Below are positions 17,483 through 25,585 of a stretch of 64,000 bases of DNA, piece by piece (the first letter of the stretch is position 1; each line of letters opens with the position of its first letter). The position numbers and the translations under genes are program-made. The notes under the pieces were generated by a model. That model saw only the letters and a program-made list of their open reading frames with translations. It was not told where the DNA came from and did no database searches. The stretch spans positions 1 through 64,000 of the forward strand of contig NZ_VKDB01000017.1 in NCBI RefSeq assembly GCF_007280555.1, written 5' to 3'. The stretch comes from Deinococcus detaillensis (GTDB lineage: Bacteria > Deinococcota > Deinococci > Deinococcales > Deinococcaceae).

Positions 17483-18327
17483 GCGAACCGCAGGAGTTCT
17501 TGCGCCAGCACCACCTCCGTGCCCGCCAACCCCACCGACAGGAAGAGGGTGATGTCCTCTGGTCGGCGGGACGGCGGGTTCTGGACATACCCGCCGAGCG
17601 CCCGTACTGCCGCGCCGGAGAGGGCCCCCAATTGCGCCGGGCTGTCTGTGACGATCAGGGCACAGCGCTCGGCCAGTTCCGGCGGAAACTCGTGACGTTC
17701 TTTTTCCTTCGGCCCCAATGTGCAGACGTGCGTGCCGGGACGCACCCACTCGGCCCGAATGACAGGCTTGGCGCTGCTGGTCGCCAGGGTCAGCAACTCG
17801 CTCTCAGTACAGACCTGCTCGGCACTTGCGGTGGCTTTGGCGGGCAGACCCAACGCCATCAATTCCGCCGCCAGCTTCTCTCGGTGGACCGCGTCACGAC
17901 TGTAAATCAAAATACGCGAGAGCGGGCGCACGGTGGCGACGGCCAGAGCGTGCGCCTTCGCCTGAATGCCGCTGCCGATCAGGCCCAACCTCGAAGCTTC
18001 GGGGCGAGACAGCACATCCGTTGCCACCGCGCCCAACGCTGATGTTCGCAGCGGCCCCAGGGCGCTTCCCACAATCACACCCTCCACCTGCCCCTGAGCG
18101 TTCCAGACGGCCACCAGTTGCTCCTCCAGCGGCGTTTCCACGTTGGGGTAAGCTCGGAAGCCGAAAGCGTCCGGCGTCTCGCCCACCGTGAAAGTCAGTC
18201 CAGCGGCTCTCAGACGCGGCGGGGCGGTCAGGTGTCCGGAAGCGTGCAACAGCAAAGCAGTCCGCATGGACTTTACCGCCTGGGCAACGGGAAAGCGGTA
18301 AACGTCGGCGTCGGTGAGAAGCTTCAT
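17473..18327 (-). CDS. Ornithine cyclodeaminase / mu-crystallin family protein
   Basis: A 284-residue protein with the family layout: LLTDADVYRFPVAQAVKSMRTALLLHASG, RLRAAGLTFTVGETPDAFGFRAYPN, GALGAVATDVLSRPEASRLGLIGSGIQAKAHALAVA (the Rossmann GxGxxA region), SRILIYSRD and GTHVCTLGPKEKERHEFPP. Members act as ornithine cyclodeaminases, imine reductases or amino-acid dehydrogenases; the substrate is open. The ATG at 18327 overlaps the TGA of the preceding nuclease gene, so the two are translationally coupled. It is convergent with, and overlaps by about 10 bp, the end of the MerR gene. Confidence 0.82.
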   Translation of the reverse strand: MKLLTDADVYRFPVAQAVKSMRTALLLHASGHLTAPPRLRAAGLTFTVGETPDAFGFRAYPNVETPLEEQLVAVWNAQGQVEGVIVGSALGPLRTSALGAVATDVLSRPEASRLGLIGSGIQAKAHALAVATVRPLSRILIYSRDAVHREKLAAELMALGLPAKATASAEQVCTESELLTLATSSAKPVIRAEWVRPGTHVCTLGPKEKERHEFPPELAERCALIVTDSPAQLGALSGAAVRALGGYVQNPPSRRPEDITLFLSVGLAGTEVVLAQELLRFAQP

Positions 18328-19490
18328 CCCTTTGGGGGCCGGTGATATTGAGCGGGGCGGCCCTGCTCGTCCATCCAGACGATCCAACCGTTTTTAGAAG
18401 CGCCAGAAATATCGTCTGCCGCTGTGCTTGGCGAGGTGTACTCCACATTCTTGAGATAACGCAGCCGCCCGTCTTCTAGCAGAAGAACTTCACCCGCTTC
18501 CAACATGGTTTGACGGCGTTTGACTACAGATATGGCGTACTCCTTGACCTCAGCGGTGGTAATGCTGCCTGCCTGGATCACCCACTTACCCAGTTCGGGA
18601 AGATAAACTGCCTGAGCATCTGCTTGTCCGGGCCGGTAACGGAAGGCAATTTCGCTTAGCGCAGGCAGGGTAGGCGCATCTGACTTGGGCACAGAGAACT
18701 TGGCGACCTTGCTGGGCTGTGCCTTGGGCCGCCACTTGCTTTCTTCAGTTTCTAACTTCTTGGGTTCCACCGTGGCTGGACTGGGCAGCTGACTCTGCAC
18801 CGCGCCCAGCAGCACGTCGCGCTCGGCCTCAGTGGTCAAGCCCATTTTGACCGCTGCCTCAGCCGCATTTTCAAAGGTGTCTATCCCATACTTTTTTTGA
18901 ACATTTTCGACAATCGGACGCTTTTGCGAGTGAATTTGAGCGTCGTCGCGCCGCTTTTGCTGAGTCTGCTGGACTTCCAAGAGCCGAGTCTCAAACGCAC
19001 CGCTCATCCAGCTTGCCGCGTCCAGCACGGCAGAGAGATCATCGGCGAACACCCCAGCAGCTTTCTGAACCAATTCGAGTTTCAAGACGATGCGCTCTGA
19101 ATATGGGCCTTGCATGTGCTCGTCAATGACCACCCACACCCGGCCATCTGTCAGCAGCGCCCAGCGGATACCCTTGCCTCCTGCGTAGGAGGCGACCTGC
19201 TGATAATCCTTGTCGTGCAGGCCCACATTCATCCCTTTGAGTTCAAGCACGAATTGATGCTGACCCACCACCACCAGCAAATCGGGCCGAAAGCCGCCCT
19301 TGTCGGTTTCCTCGGGAATCACCTCCGCCGGATTCCAGATGTCGAAGCCCGCCGCTTGCAGGAGCGGTAGCACGATAGTCTGCCGCACCACCGCCTCACC
19401 CGGATTGGGGTGCAGCGCCAGCCAGTGCTGAATATTCTGAACGACCTGAGCTATACGCCCATGAACGGTTTTGCTGTGTTTGGCGGACAT
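18324..19490 (-). CDS. Standalone HsdR_N-type nuclease with C-terminal DUF4357
   Basis: A 388-residue protein. The N-terminal part is a type I restriction HsdR_N-like PD-(D/E)xK nuclease: GEAVVRQTIVLPLLQAAGFD, then FRPDLLVVVGQHQFVLELKG with Asp70 and the Glu83-x-Lys85 pair. The middle (about 150-270) is a charged linker with a SHOCT-like helical stretch. The C-terminus (GKWVIQAGSITTAEV through SPSTAADDISGASKNGWIVWMDEQG) matches my memory of DUF4357. There is no helicase, specificity or methylase gene beside it, so it is not a complete restriction system. Its stop overlaps the cyclodeaminase start. Confidence 0.78.
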   Translation of the reverse strand: MSAKHSKTVHGRIAQVVQNIQHWLALHPNPGEAVVRQTIVLPLLQAAGFDIWNPAEVIPEETDKGGFRPDLLVVVGQHQFVLELKGMNVGLHDKDYQQVASYAGGKGIRWALLTDGRVWVVIDEHMQGPYSERIVLKLELVQKAAGVFADDLSAVLDAASWMSGAFETRLLEVQQTQQKRRDDAQIHSQKRPIVENVQKKYGIDTFENAAEAAVKMGLTTEAERDVLLGAVQSQLPSPATVEPKKLETEESKWRPKAQPSKVAKFSVPKSDAPTLPALSEIAFRYRPGQADAQAVYLPELGKWVIQAGSITTAEVKEYAISVVKRRQTMLEAGEVLLLEDGRLRYLKNVEYTSPSTAADDISGASKNGWIVWMDEQGRPAQYHRPPKG

Positions 19491-19564
19491 GTCTCAAAAG
19501 TTTAACGGAAGACCCGGATTCTCTTGCAATTTCCGGTGCCCGATCCTCTAGACTCTCCCCTATC

Positions 19565-22500
19565 ATGCAACGACTTGCGACGCTCCTGACGTTCGCGCTG
19601 GCGGTTTCGGCTGCCGCCCAGAGCGCTCTCCCCGCCAATACCGTCCGCATTCACTACCAGCGTTCCGACACCCAGTACGACGCCTGGGGCCTGCACGTCT
19701 GGGAAGACACCAGCGCTACGGTGACCTGGGACAAACCCCTCAAGATTGCGGGCAAAGACGACTTCGGCGTCTACTGGGATGTGCCGCTCAAGCCTAACCC
19801 CGTCAAGCTGGGCCTGATCGTCCATTCCGGCGACAAAAAGGACGCGGACAAAGACCTGTTCATGAATCTGGGACTGGGCCATGAGTTGTGGCTCAAGTCG
19901 GGCAGTGCCAACGTGGCTTACACCAAGGCCGGGCCGTTCACCGTGGACGCGACTCAGGCGGTCATTGCTCAAGCCGCGCCAGCACCCGCGCCCACGGCTG
20001 CCGCAGCCACCATTCCGGCTGGTAACGCCCGCATCAACTATTACCGCCCCGACGGCAAGTACGACGGCTGGGGACTGCACGTCTGGGACGGCGCGAAAGC
20101 CCCGACCGAGTGGACCAAACCGCTGGCGCAGACCGGCAAAAATGATTTCGGGGTGTACTGGGACGTGCCCACTGTGGAAGGCTGGACCAAATTGAACTTC
20201 ATCATCCACAAAGGCGACGACAAAGACCCCGGCCCCGACCAGAGCTTGCCCGCCAGCAGCGGCAATCAAGCCTGGATTATCAGCGGTAGCCCAGCGGTCA
20301 ATACTGCCCGGCCCGACACCAGCGTGCGGCCCGTGGGCGACCTCAGCCAGCAGCAGGCGATCTGGCTGACCCGCGACACCCTCGCCGTCAAGCCCACGCT
20401 CTTGGCGAACGGTGCATTGCTCAACCTCTATTCCAGCACAGCGGGTGACCTCAAGCTGACCCCGGCGGGCGTCACTGGCGGCGAGAACTTGCCCCTGGTG
20501 CGCTCAGATGCGGGCGACCAACTCAGCGCGGTCCTCAAAACCAAGTACCCGTATCTGGCCAATTATGCGGTGGTCAAGCTACGCCCCGAGGATGCGGGCA
20601 AGGTGGCGGCGGCCCTGCGCGGGCAACTGGCGATCAGCAGCACTGGCCTGGACGACAAGCTGATAGACGCAACGGGCGTGCAACTCTGGGGCGCACTGGA
20701 CGACTTGTTTGGTTACACCGGGCCACTGGGCGTGACCTGGGCGGGCAGCATTCCGACGCTGACGGTCTGGGCACCCACCGCGCAGGACGTCAAGGTGCTG
20801 GTGACGGTGGGCGGTCAGACCAAAACTGTTGCGATGAAAGCCGGAGACAAGGGCAGTTGGAGCGTGACCGGCGACGCGGGCTGGAAGAATGCCCCCTACC
20901 GCTATCAGGTCACGGTCTACGCGCCTACCACGGGCAAAGTGGAAACCAATGTCGTGTCCGACCCGTACTCTATTGGCCTGACCGCCGACGGGCAACAATC
21001 GCTCGTGACCGATCTCAGCGATACAGCACAGAAACCGGCAGGCTGGGACACCCTCAAGAAGCCGCTACTGAACTCGGTGGGCGACTTGAATTTCTACGAA
21101 CTCCACCTGCGCGATTTCAGCGTGGCCGACGTCACCGTTCCCGCCGCTGAGCGCGGCACCTATCTGGCGTTCACCCAGCCGAACAGCGACGGAATGAAGC
21201 ACCTCAAGGCTCTGGCCGACGCGGGCCTCAAGGCCGTTCACCTGCTGCCGACCTTCGACATCGCCTCGCTGCCCAAAGACAAAGCAAGTTGGAAAAGCCC
21301 CGGCGACCTCTCCAAGCTCCCGCCCGCCAGCGAGGAGCAACAGGCCGCCGTCAGCGCCGTCAGAGATCAGGACGGCTTCAACTGGGGTTACGACCCCTAC
21401 CACTACATGACGCCGGAAGGTACTTACGCGGTTAACCCTGATCAGCGCACCAAGGAGTACCGCTCAATGGTCATGGCGCTCAACGCGGCGGGCCTGCGCG
21501 TCGTGCAGGACGTGGTGTTCAACCACACCGCCGCCAGCGGCGAGGCCGATAAGAGCGTGCTGGATAAGGTCGTGCCGGGCTATTACCACCGCCTCGACGT
21601 CAACGGCGTGGTCGCCAACTCGACTTGCTGCTCCAACACCGCCACCGAACACACCATGATGCGCCGCCTGATGATCGATACGCTGGTGCTGGAGGCCAAA
21701 CAGTACAGGGTGGACGGCTTCCGCTTCGACTTGATGGGCCACCATCTGGTCAGCGACATGCAGGCCGCCCGCGCCGCGCTGGACGCTTTGACGCTGGCCA
21801 AAGACGACGTGGACGGCAAGCAGATCTACCTCTACGGCGAGGGCTGGGACTTCGGTGAGGTGGCTGGGAACGCACGCGGCGTCAACGCCACCCAGGTCAA
21901 TTTGTACGGGCAGGGCATCGGCACCTTCAACGACCGGATTCGGGACGCGGTGCGCGGCGGCAATCCGTTCGGCGGGCTGCAAGATCAGGGCTTCGCGACG
22001 GGGTTGTTGACCCTGCCCAACGGCCAGCCGCAGAACACAGACAAGGCGAAACTTCTCAAACTCACCGATCAGATCAAAGTGGCTCTCAGCGGCAACTTGC
22101 GCGACTTCAAGTTCGTGGACAATACGGGCAAAACCGTGACCGGAGCGCAGGTTCCTTACGGCGACGCGCCCACCGGCTACGCGGCCAGCCCCCGCGAGAC
22201 CATCAACTATGTCTCGGCACACGACAACCAGACGCTGTGGGACGCGGTGCTTCTCAAAGCGCCCCTGAGTGCCACCACCGCTGAGCGGGTCAGGATGCAG
22301 AATCTGGCCTACAGCTTGGTGCTGCTGGGTCAGGGCATGCCGTTCATCCACGCGGGCGACGAACTCTTGCGCTCAAAAAGCTTTGACACCGACAGCTACA
22401 ACAGTGGCGACTGGTTTAACGAAATCGCTTGGACGGGAGCCGACAACGGCTTCGGGCGCGGCCTACCCATCGCCGAGAAAAACAAAGACCAGTGGAACAT

Positions 22501-22915
22501 CTACCGCCCGCTGCTCTCCAATGCGGCCCTCAAGGTGACGGCGGCTGACCGGACGCGGGCCTCAGACAACTTGCGTGAACTGCTGAGCATCCGCAATTCC
22601 AGCCCACTGTTCCGACTGCCCACCGCTCAGGCTGTGCAAAATCAACTGAGCTTCCTGAACGCTGGCCCCGCGCAGACGCCCGGCATCATCGTGATGAAGC
22701 TCAGCGGCGGGACTGCGCCGTACAAGAGCGTGCTGGTGGTGTTCAATGCCAGCAATGCGGTCTACACCCTCAAAGACGCCAGCCTGACGCCGCTCAAGCT
22801 GGACTTGCATCCAGTCCTGAAAGCCAGTTCGGACGCGGCGGTGAAGCAGAGCACCGCCAGCGGCGACACGGTGAGCGTGCCGGGGCTGACGACGGCGGTA
22901 TTCGTCGGGAAGTGA
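19565..22915 (+). CDS. pulA: Secreted pullulanase with duplicated CBM41
   Basis: A 1116-residue protein with a signal peptide (LATLLTFALAVSAAAQS). Two CBM41 starch-binding modules lie near residues 22-120 and 155-250, each with the YDxWGLHVW ... DFGVYWDVP pattern. A CBM48-like region (LTVWAPTAQDVKV) near 395 precedes a GH13 barrel. The barrel motifs are VVQDVVFNHT (about 645), VDGFRFDLMGHH (nucleophile Asp about 721), YLYGEGWDFG (acid/base Glu about 758) and VSAHDNQTLWD. It should cut alpha-1,6 bonds in pullulan, glycogen or starch outside the cell. It is monocistronic. Confidence 0.93.
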   Translation: MQRLATLLTFALAVSAAAQSALPANTVRIHYQRSDTQYDAWGLHVWEDTSATVTWDKPLKIAGKDDFGVYWDVPLKPNPVKLGLIVHSGDKKDADKDLFMNLGLGHELWLKSGSANVAYTKAGPFTVDATQAVIAQAAPAPAPTAAAATIPAGNARINYYRPDGKYDGWGLHVWDGAKAPTEWTKPLAQTGKNDFGVYWDVPTVEGWTKLNFIIHKGDDKDPGPDQSLPASSGNQAWIISGSPAVNTARPDTSVRPVGDLSQQQAIWLTRDTLAVKPTLLANGALLNLYSSTAGDLKLTPAGVTGGENLPLVRSDAGDQLSAVLKTKYPYLANYAVVKLRPEDAGKVAAALRGQLAISSTGLDDKLIDATGVQLWGALDDLFGYTGPLGVTWAGSIPTLTVWAPTAQDVKVLVTVGGQTKTVAMKAGDKGSWSVTGDAGWKNAPYRYQVTVYAPTTGKVETNVVSDPYSIGLTADGQQSLVTDLSDTAQKPAGWDTLKKPLLNSVGDLNFYELHLRDFSVADVTVPAAERGTYLAFTQPNSDGMKHLKALADAGLKAVHLLPTFDIASLPKDKASWKSPGDLSKLPPASEEQQAAVSAVRDQDGFNWGYDPYHYMTPEGTYAVNPDQRTKEYRSMVMALNAAGLRVVQDVVFNHTAASGEADKSVLDKVVPGYYHRLDVNGVVANSTCCSNTATEHTMMRRLMIDTLVLEAKQYRVDGFRFDLMGHHLVSDMQAARAALDALTLAKDDVDGKQIYLYGEGWDFGEVAGNARGVNATQVNLYGQGIGTFNDRIRDAVRGGNPFGGLQDQGFATGLLTLPNGQPQNTDKAKLLKLTDQIKVALSGNLRDFKFVDNTGKTVTGAQVPYGDAPTGYAASPRETINYVSAHDNQTLWDAVLLKAPLSATTAERVRMQNLAYSLVLLGQGMPFIHAGDELLRSKSFDTDSYNSGDWFNEIAWTGADNGFGRGLPIAEKNKDQWNIYRPLLSNAALKVTAADRTRASDNLRELLSIRNSSPLFRLPTAQAVQNQLSFLNAGPAQTPGIIVMKLSGGTAPYKSVLVVFNASNAVYTLKDASLTPLKLDLHPVLKASSDAAVKQSTASGDTVSVPGLTTAVFVGK

Positions 22916-22930
22916 TCGGAGCAAGGTGAG

Positions 22931-22965
22931 TTGGCGGCAAGGCTGACCAAGCGCCTTGCCACCAA
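22931..22965. terminator. Hairpin between pulA and the convergent secreted-protein gene
   Basis: TTGGCGGCAAGGC (22931-22943) pairs with GCCTTGCCACCAA (22953-22965) through 13 positions with one G-U pair and a 9-nt loop. It lies between the pulA stop and the end of the minus-strand gene at 23001. No long T run follows, so efficiency is uncertain. Confidence 0.55.
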
Positions 22966-23000
22966 GCTGAATTCGGCTCAGCGGTGTCTGGGCGTTGAAC

Positions 23001-23720
23001 TTATTTCCTGACGCTCACGCTGTACGCCTGGAAACTCTCGTTACTCAGCACGGTGTTGCCGCGCAGGACGATCAGAGAGGAGTTTTCAAAACTCAACTTG
23101 ACCAGGTAGGTGTAGCCGCTTTTGTACCAGCGGTATTCGTTGCCGCTGTGCTGGCCACCCGTCAGGTACACTCCCGGCGTGCCGTTGTGATTGGTGCTGG
23201 CATACGTCACCTTACCCTGATGCTCCCAGATGGTGACGCTGTGCAGGGCCGTGGCTCCGACGAAGGCCGCCTGCGGCTTGTAGCGGCACCGGAAGGTTCC
23301 GGAGGGAACTTTAAACTCAAGAATATGGGTCATGCGGTACTGGGGATCACGGGCGTTTTCCACGTTACTCGAATGGATGAAGAAGGTCGGTGCATCGCGC
23401 ACCGGCATAGCCGAGGGGGTGAGTGCGGTGTAGAGATTGCCTGCGCCCGCGTCGCTGGGGCCGAGCTGATAATCCTGAACGCTGTAATCACTGCCCGCCC
23501 ATTCCAGCAACTTGACCGGCTGAGTGACCGGTTGGGCCGCGCCACCGGTGCCCTTGGGCTGGGTCACGGCCAGCACCCGGCCCGGTGCATCGCACCAGAA
23601 GGCGGCAGGCTCAAAGCCCAAGAACCTGACATAAGATTTCATCTCATAGCCCTGTGCGGTGGTAGGCGAGGCGGCGGCGAGCGAGGCAGCGGCCAGCAGA
23701 GAAAGCCAGAGGAGTTTCAT
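23001..23720 (-). CDS. Secreted protein of unknown function
   Basis: A 239-residue protein with a clean signal peptide (MKLLWLSLLAAASLAAASPTTAQG). The mature part is rich in aromatic residues, Ser, Thr and Gly with alternating hydrophobic residues, so probably beta-rich (TALHSVTIWEHQGKVTYASTNHNG, NEYRWYKSGYTYLVKLSFENSS). It has two Cys residues that could form a disulfide. No family is recognised. It lies about 50 bp downstream of the glycosidase-like gene on the same strand and may be co-expressed with it. Confidence 0.72.
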   Translation of the reverse strand: MKLLWLSLLAAASLAAASPTTAQGYEMKSYVRFLGFEPAAFWCDAPGRVLAVTQPKGTGGAAQPVTQPVKLLEWAGSDYSVQDYQLGPSDAGAGNLYTALTPSAMPVRDAPTFFIHSSNVENARDPQYRMTHILEFKVPSGTFRCRYKPQAAFVGATALHSVTIWEHQGKVTYASTNHNGTPGVYLTGGQHSGNEYRWYKSGYTYLVKLSFENSSLIVLRGNTVLSNESFQAYSVSVRK

Positions 23721-23773
23721 AGCCTCAGCCTGATCTTCTAAACTGAGCCGAAGCTGACGAATCGCCCAAGTCT

Positions 23774-25054
23774 TTACTGCTTTTTGTAGACCAGCCGGGT
23801 CAGTGAGAGAGCGGGCAAATCCAGAGTGGCGGACAGCGGCAGACGGATCATTTCGTTTTCGTCGTCCACTGTTTTTTGGGTAAAGGTCTTACCGCCGACG
23901 AGCTGATAGCCCGGCAGCGCGGCGGTGAGCGAGTGCGCCTCAGCGGCGGTATTCGTCACCAGCACGGTCAACAGTGGTCCGTCCTGCGCCGCGTGGGTCC
24001 AGAGGGCCGGGTTGTCGCTGCTGATGGGCAGCCCGCTTCCGGTAAAAGCGTGAAGCTGCTGGAAGGCGTAGAGGGTGGGCCTCGGGATGCCCGCCAAGTC
24101 CACCAAGCCGTGCCCGCCGGTGGCTTGCAGCGCAAAGTAAGCGGCCACCGACGCGCCATTCTCGGCCAGCCGCAAGGTGGCTTCAGCGGCCCACAGCGCT
24201 CCGACTTGGTCACTCAGGTGGCGCGGGCGACCCGACACGTACGACAAGCTGTATTCGGTGACGCCCAGCGGCGTGCGGCGGGTGTAGCCCAGCGGGTTGC
24301 CGCTCTGGCTGTCCATCAGCGCCCGAAAGCGCTTCACGTCGCGGTCAATCACTGAAACGCTGGCCAGCGCGTCCGCGTCGCTGGACAGGCCGTCGGTGGG
24401 GTATTCGTGCCAAGTCAGCAAGTCCACGATGTCACCGCAGCCCTTGACAAACTGCTCCAGAAAGCTGGCGGCTTTATCGCCGGTATTCGACACTGCTGGC
24501 CCCGCGAACTTGGCGGACGGGTCGACCTGCAAAATGGCCTGACGCTGCGCCCGGAAGGTGGCGCAGTAGCGCTGAGGCGTCCAAGTCACGTCGCCACGAT
24601 TGACCGAATACAAATCAGGTTCGTTGCCGATCTCCCAGTACGCCACCTTGAGATTGGCGGCCTGCGCGTCCTTGGCGGCTTGAGCAGCGTCTTGAGGTTG
24701 GTTTTTGGCTCCCGGCTTGCCGCCGAACACGCGGGTCTGCACCATCAGGGCAGGCGGGGTCGGGCCGGTGGTCAGCAGTTCCAAGTTGGATTTGAGCGGC
24801 ACCAAACTGGCCGCCGTCAGGTCATTCTCGTCGCCTACGTTGCCGCCGGGAAAGCGCAGGAGAGTCGGGGCCACGCTCCGCAGGTCTTTTTTGGCTTCCA
24901 CCACCGGCATCCAGTTGCCGTAATTGAAACCGCCGATCACGCTGGGCGGCAGCGGCATCGGCGTGCCGCTGCCCAGCACCAGTGTGGCGGGCGCGGCAGC
25001 GGCGAGGCCCAGCGAAAGAGCAAGCAGCGCGGAGAGTCGAGCATTGAGCAACAT
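23774..25054 (-). CDS. Secreted clan GH-A glycoside hydrolase-like protein
   Basis: A 426-residue protein with a signal peptide (LNARLSALLALSLGLAAAAPA). It has a TIM-barrel glycosidase layout: LLRFPGGNVGDEND near 65-78, YWEIGNEPDLYS with the presumed acid/base Glu145, LLTWHEYPTDG near 212-222, and LGVTEYSLSY with the presumed nucleophile Glu267. A beta-sandwich-like C-terminus follows (LLTVLVTNTAAEAHSLTAALPGYQLV). The GNEP and TEYS pair is characteristic of clan GH-A families such as arabinofuranosidases; the exact GH family is not clear to me. I chose the ATG at 25054, since the upstream in-frame start at 25099 would spoil the signal peptide. Confidence 0.72.
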   Translation of the reverse strand: MLLNARLSALLALSLGLAAAAPATLVLGSGTPMPLPPSVIGGFNYGNWMPVVEAKKDLRSVAPTLLRFPGGNVGDENDLTAASLVPLKSNLELLTTGPTPPALMVQTRVFGGKPGAKNQPQDAAQAAKDAQAANLKVAYWEIGNEPDLYSVNRGDVTWTPQRYCATFRAQRQAILQVDPSAKFAGPAVSNTGDKAASFLEQFVKGCGDIVDLLTWHEYPTDGLSSDADALASVSVIDRDVKRFRALMDSQSGNPLGYTRRTPLGVTEYSLSYVSGRPRHLSDQVGALWAAEATLRLAENGASVAAYFALQATGGHGLVDLAGIPRPTLYAFQQLHAFTGSGLPISSDNPALWTHAAQDGPLLTVLVTNTAAEAHSLTAALPGYQLVGGKTFTQKTVDDENEMIRLPLSATLDLPALSLTRLVYKKQ

Positions 25055-25125
25055 GACCCAACTATAAGCACAGCGGTATAGGCACAGTAGCGTAAACACA
25101 GCTAAATCAGGCGAGTTTGTACGCC

Positions 25126-25159
25126 TTGACTTTTCTGGCGGCGCGGCGCAATGTATAGA
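25126..25159 (+). promoter_or_regulatory. Possible promoter of the padR operon
   Basis: TTGACT (25126-25131) and TATAGA (25154-25159) are the best -35 and -10 words upstream of padR, but the 22-bp spacer is longer than usual. An AT-rich stretch with GATATCACG follows and could be an autorepressor site. Confidence 0.3.
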
Positions 25160-25210
25160 AACACGATAGAGCGTTTCGATATCACGTTCCGATCAAAGGA
25201 GATTCCGCTT

Positions 25211-25585
25211 ATGTCCAGTTCCGTACCTAACTCGCCCGACGCCAATTTGCTGCGCGGCCACCTCGACCTCATTTTGCTGAGCATCATTCAGGGGCAGCCC
25301 AAATACGGCCTGGAAATCAGCAAGCAGGCGCAGGAGCGCACCCATGGCTACTTCGATTTGAAAGTCGGCAGCTTGTATCCGGCGCTGCACCGCTTGGAAA
25401 AAGCCGGATTCGTGCGCGGCGAATTTCAGCCGGCTCCGCGCAGTGGCAGCCCCGTCAAGGTCTACGCCCTGACCGAAAGCGGCGAGCGCGAACTGGAGGC
25501 CAGGCGGCGGGAGTTTGAAACGTTCAGCAAGCAAGTCGGCAAGTTGTGGCAACTGGGTTCGTCAGAACTGGGAGGCACAGCATGA
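25211..25585 (+). CDS. PadR-family transcriptional regulator
   Basis: A 124-residue winged-helix protein with the PadR core: LRGHLDLILLSIIQGQPKYGLEISKQAQERTHGYFDLKVGSLYPALHRLEKAGFVRGEFQ, then GSPVKVYALTESGERELEARRREFETF. PadR proteins repress neighbouring membrane or stress genes. The ATG at 25211 follows AAAGGAG. The stop overlaps the next start (ATGA), coupling it to the HAAS-domain protein, a pairing common in these operons. Confidence 0.9.
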   Translation: MSSSVPNSPDANLLRGHLDLILLSIIQGQPKYGLEISKQAQERTHGYFDLKVGSLYPALHRLEKAGFVRGEFQPAPRSGSPVKVYALTESGERELEARRREFETFSKQVGKLWQLGSSELGGTA

